Origin: Microbispora catharanthi
GTDB taxonomy: Bacteria > Actinomycetota > Actinomycetes > Streptosporangiales > Streptosporangiaceae
DNA length: 64,000 nt
Reading direction: 5' to 3'
Assembly (NCBI RefSeq): GCF_006334915.2
Contig: NZ_VDMA02000018.1
Location: forward strand, 141,386-205,385
Shown: in pieces, positions 62,582 to 64,000 of the stretch
How positions within the stretch are numbered: position 1 is the first letter of the stretch
How the letters are laid out: each line of letters begins with the position of its first letter
Notes under the pieces: generated by a model
Databases searched by the model: none
What the model saw: the letters and a program-made list of their open reading frames with translations, nothing else
Told to the model about the DNA's origin: nothing
Translations under genes and position numbers: made by a program

Positions 62582-62587
62582 AGCCTA
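62582..62587 (-). promoter_or_regulatory. Predicted -10 for the CSD-like gene
   Basis: TAGGCT on the minus strand, six bases before GTG 62575. Confidence 0.55.
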
Positions 62588-62645
62588 CCGCCGCCTGCGG
62601 AAAATCCTTTGACCGTAGATCTTCCGCCTGCCAGCATGTCCCGCC

Positions 62646-63878
62646 ATGACCGAGGCGGCACAGAAAAGCCTGTGGCGCGTCCGTGACTTCCGGCGATATG
62701 CCGGGGCCGACGCGATCAGCAAGTTCGGCAGCGAGGTCTCCCTGGTCGCCCTGCCGCTCACGGCGGCGCTCACCCTCCACGCGAGCCCCTTCCAGGTGGG
62801 GCTGCTGACCGCGGCCGAGATGGTGGCGTTCCTGCTGGTCGGCCTGCCCGCCGGAGCCTGGGTGGACCGGATGCGGCGCCGTCCCGTGCTGGTCGCCGCC
62901 GACGTGGTCCGCGCGCTGGCGCTGCTGTCCATCCCGGCCGCGGCCGTGCCCGGCGTGCTCGACCTGCCCCAGCTGTACGCCGTGGCCCTGGTGAACGGGC
63001 TGTGCACGGTCTTCTTCGACGTCGCCCACCAGAGCTACCTCCCGTCCATCGTCGGCCGGGAGGACCTCGCCCGCGGGCACGGCACGCTCGCGGCGAACCA
63101 GTCGCTCGCCCAGCTCGCCGGCCCGGGGATCGGCGGCTGGCTGGTGCAGGCGCTCACCGCGCCGATCGCGGTGGTCGCCGACGCCCTCAGCTACGCGGGG
63201 TCCGCGCTGCTGCTCCTCGGCGTACGCGCGGACGAGAAGCCCGGCGGAAGGGACGTCAGGGGCGGGGGCCGGCTGTGGTCGGAGATCGCCGAAGGGCTCC
63301 TGTTCGTCGCCGGGCAGCCCGTCCTGCGCCGGGTCGCCGCCGTGGGGGCGCTGATGATGCTGTCGTTCGGCCTGTGGTCCGCCACGGTGCCGCTCTACCT
63401 CGTCCGCGAGGTCGGCACGAGCCCCGGCGCGTACGGCACGCTGCTGTCGGCCGGGGCGGTGGGCGGGGTGGCCGGCGCCTGGCTCGCCCCGCGGGTCGCG
63501 GCCCGCCTGGGAACGGGCCGGGCCATGTACGCCGCGGCGTGGGCGGCCACGGTGTGCACCGCCCCGCTCGCGCTGACGGCGGCGGGCCCCCGCCTGCTGA
63601 TCCTTCCGGTGGCCCTGGCGGCCGCCGGGGTGGCGACCACCGTGTTCAGCGTGGCGCAGGGGGCCTACCGTCAGTCGATCTGCCCGCCGCACCTGCTCGG
63701 CCGCCTGAGCGCCACCATGCGGTTCCTGATGTGGGGCCCGACGCCGCTCGGCGGCCTGCTGGCGGGCACGCTGGGGCAGCTCGCCGGGGTGCGCGTCGCG
63801 TTCTGGGCCGCCTGCGGGGCCTACACGCTCGCCCACCTGCCGGTCCTGCTCGCACCCCGGATCCGCGAGGTTTCCTAG
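62646..63878 (+). CDS. MFS transporter, EntS/MFS_3-like
   Basis: A 410-residue protein with about 12 hydrophobic helices. The opening WRVRDFRRYAGADAISKFGS, motif A LPAGAWVDRMRRRPVLVAAD and DVAHQSYLPSIVGREDL are characteristic of the EntS/MefA-like MFS_3 group. These exporters carry siderophores, macrolides or unknown compounds. The ATG has no strong Shine-Dalgarno sequence. It is divergent from the CSD-like gene. Confidence 0.87.
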   Translation: MTEAAQKSLWRVRDFRRYAGADAISKFGSEVSLVALPLTAALTLHASPFQVGLLTAAEMVAFLLVGLPAGAWVDRMRRRPVLVAADVVRALALLSIPAAAVPGVLDLPQLYAVALVNGLCTVFFDVAHQSYLPSIVGREDLARGHGTLAANQSLAQLAGPGIGGWLVQALTAPIAVVADALSYAGSALLLLGVRADEKPGGRDVRGGGRLWSEIAEGLLFVAGQPVLRRVAAVGALMMLSFGLWSATVPLYLVREVGTSPGAYGTLLSAGAVGGVAGAWLAPRVAARLGTGRAMYAAAWAATVCTAPLALTAAGPRLLILPVALAAAGVATTVFSVAQGAYRQSICPPHLLGRLSATMRFLMWGPTPLGGLLAGTLGQLAGVRVAFWAACGAYTLAHLPVLLAPRIREVS

Positions 63879-63937
63879 AAGGCCACTGAAGATCTTGTCT
63901 CGATAACGGCCGGTGCTTGTGGTCGGCCGTGGTTCGC

Positions 63938-64000
63938 TCAGGCGGGTTTGGGCTCCAGTGTCCAGACGTTGCCGGTCCGGGTGAGTCCGAGGTTGATCAG
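63938..64000 (-). CDS. C-terminal end of a minus-strand ORF cut by the right edge
   Basis: On the minus strand 20 open codons end in LEPKPA and TGA (63938-63940). An inverted repeat ACGGCC/GGCCGT just beyond (about 63905-63930) could be its terminator. Too little is in the window to assign a function. Confidence 0.35.
   Translation of the reverse strand: MINLGLTRTGNVWTLEPKPA

Noticed and set aside
63879..63937. Insertion-sequence end at the right edge
   Set aside because: A short inverted repeat is visible, but no transposase motif or matching second end lies in the window; evidence too thin.

Overview
The window is very GC-rich, with mostly G or C in third codon positions, frequent GTG starts and several apparently leaderless genes. 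The gene set (GatCAB with a GltX-type GluRS, ilvBNC, serA, leuB, ilvE, cimA, ndgR, leuCD, a DivIVA-domain protein, ECF sigma factors, a DUF1707-FHA protein) points to a mycelial actinobacterium. Gene content and order resemble the chromosomal core of Streptomyces and of the Streptosporangiales. I infer a Streptosporangiaceae-like host, but I cannot fix the genus from sequence alone.

Layout. 1-1415: end of a GGDEF-EAL c-di-GMP protein. 1540-6550: gatC-gatA-[AAA ATPase]-gatB, a tRNA amidotransferase operon with an ATPase/nuclease-like gene wedged between gatA and gatB. 6784-13891: VanW-like cell-envelope protein, PQQ-type sugar dehydrogenase lipoprotein, 2-hydroxyacid dehydrogenase, and a large membrane PAS-GGDEF-EAL protein. 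14044-17670: ilvBNC behind a leader peptide and intrinsic terminator. 17838-25426: PBP4-type carboxypeptidase, FHA protein, CAP-domain protein, DinB protein, ECF sigma factor, GPH-type transporter, SseB-like protein. 25788-34545: serA, ROK regulator, leuB, ilvE, two small possibly secreted proteins, and cimA behind a second leader-peptide attenuator. 34935-37099: truncated globin, flavohemoprotein and DivIVA-domain protein in one coupled operon. 37132-45189: polysaccharide lyase-like protein, SnoaL/TetR pair, HD hydrolase, MhuD-like monooxygenase, FAH hydrolase-gltX, MATE/PadR pair. 45193-49383: M3 peptidase, tRNA-Gln/Glu/Glu cluster, then a partly degraded accessory patch. 49642-55658: MgtC-like protein, acidic protein, ndgR <-> leuC-leuD, small ORF, HU. 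55866-63878: PAS-SpoIIE phosphatase, DHA2 transporter <-> DGPF protein-ECF42 sigma factor, TetR, CSD-like small protein, EntS-like transporter.

Two themes tie the window together. First, almost all of branched-chain amino acid synthesis is here (ilvB, ilvN, ilvC, leuB, ilvE, cimA, leuC, leuD) with its regulator ndgR. Two operons carry leader peptides rich in Ile/Leu/Val codons followed by intrinsic terminators, and a shared inverted motif TCTC-N7-GAGA occurs at four places (twice between ndgR and leuC, once before the cimA leader, once downstream of serA). Second, the indirect route to Gln-tRNA is represented by gatCAB, gltX and a tRNA-Gln/tRNA-Glu cluster.

The least expected elements are the AAA-TOPRIM-like gene inside gatCAB, the matched pair of attenuators, a 37-codon ORF that exactly bridges ilvB and ilvN by ATGA overlaps at both ends, and the repeated start architecture TANNNT-N6-GTG that predicts leaderless mRNAs.
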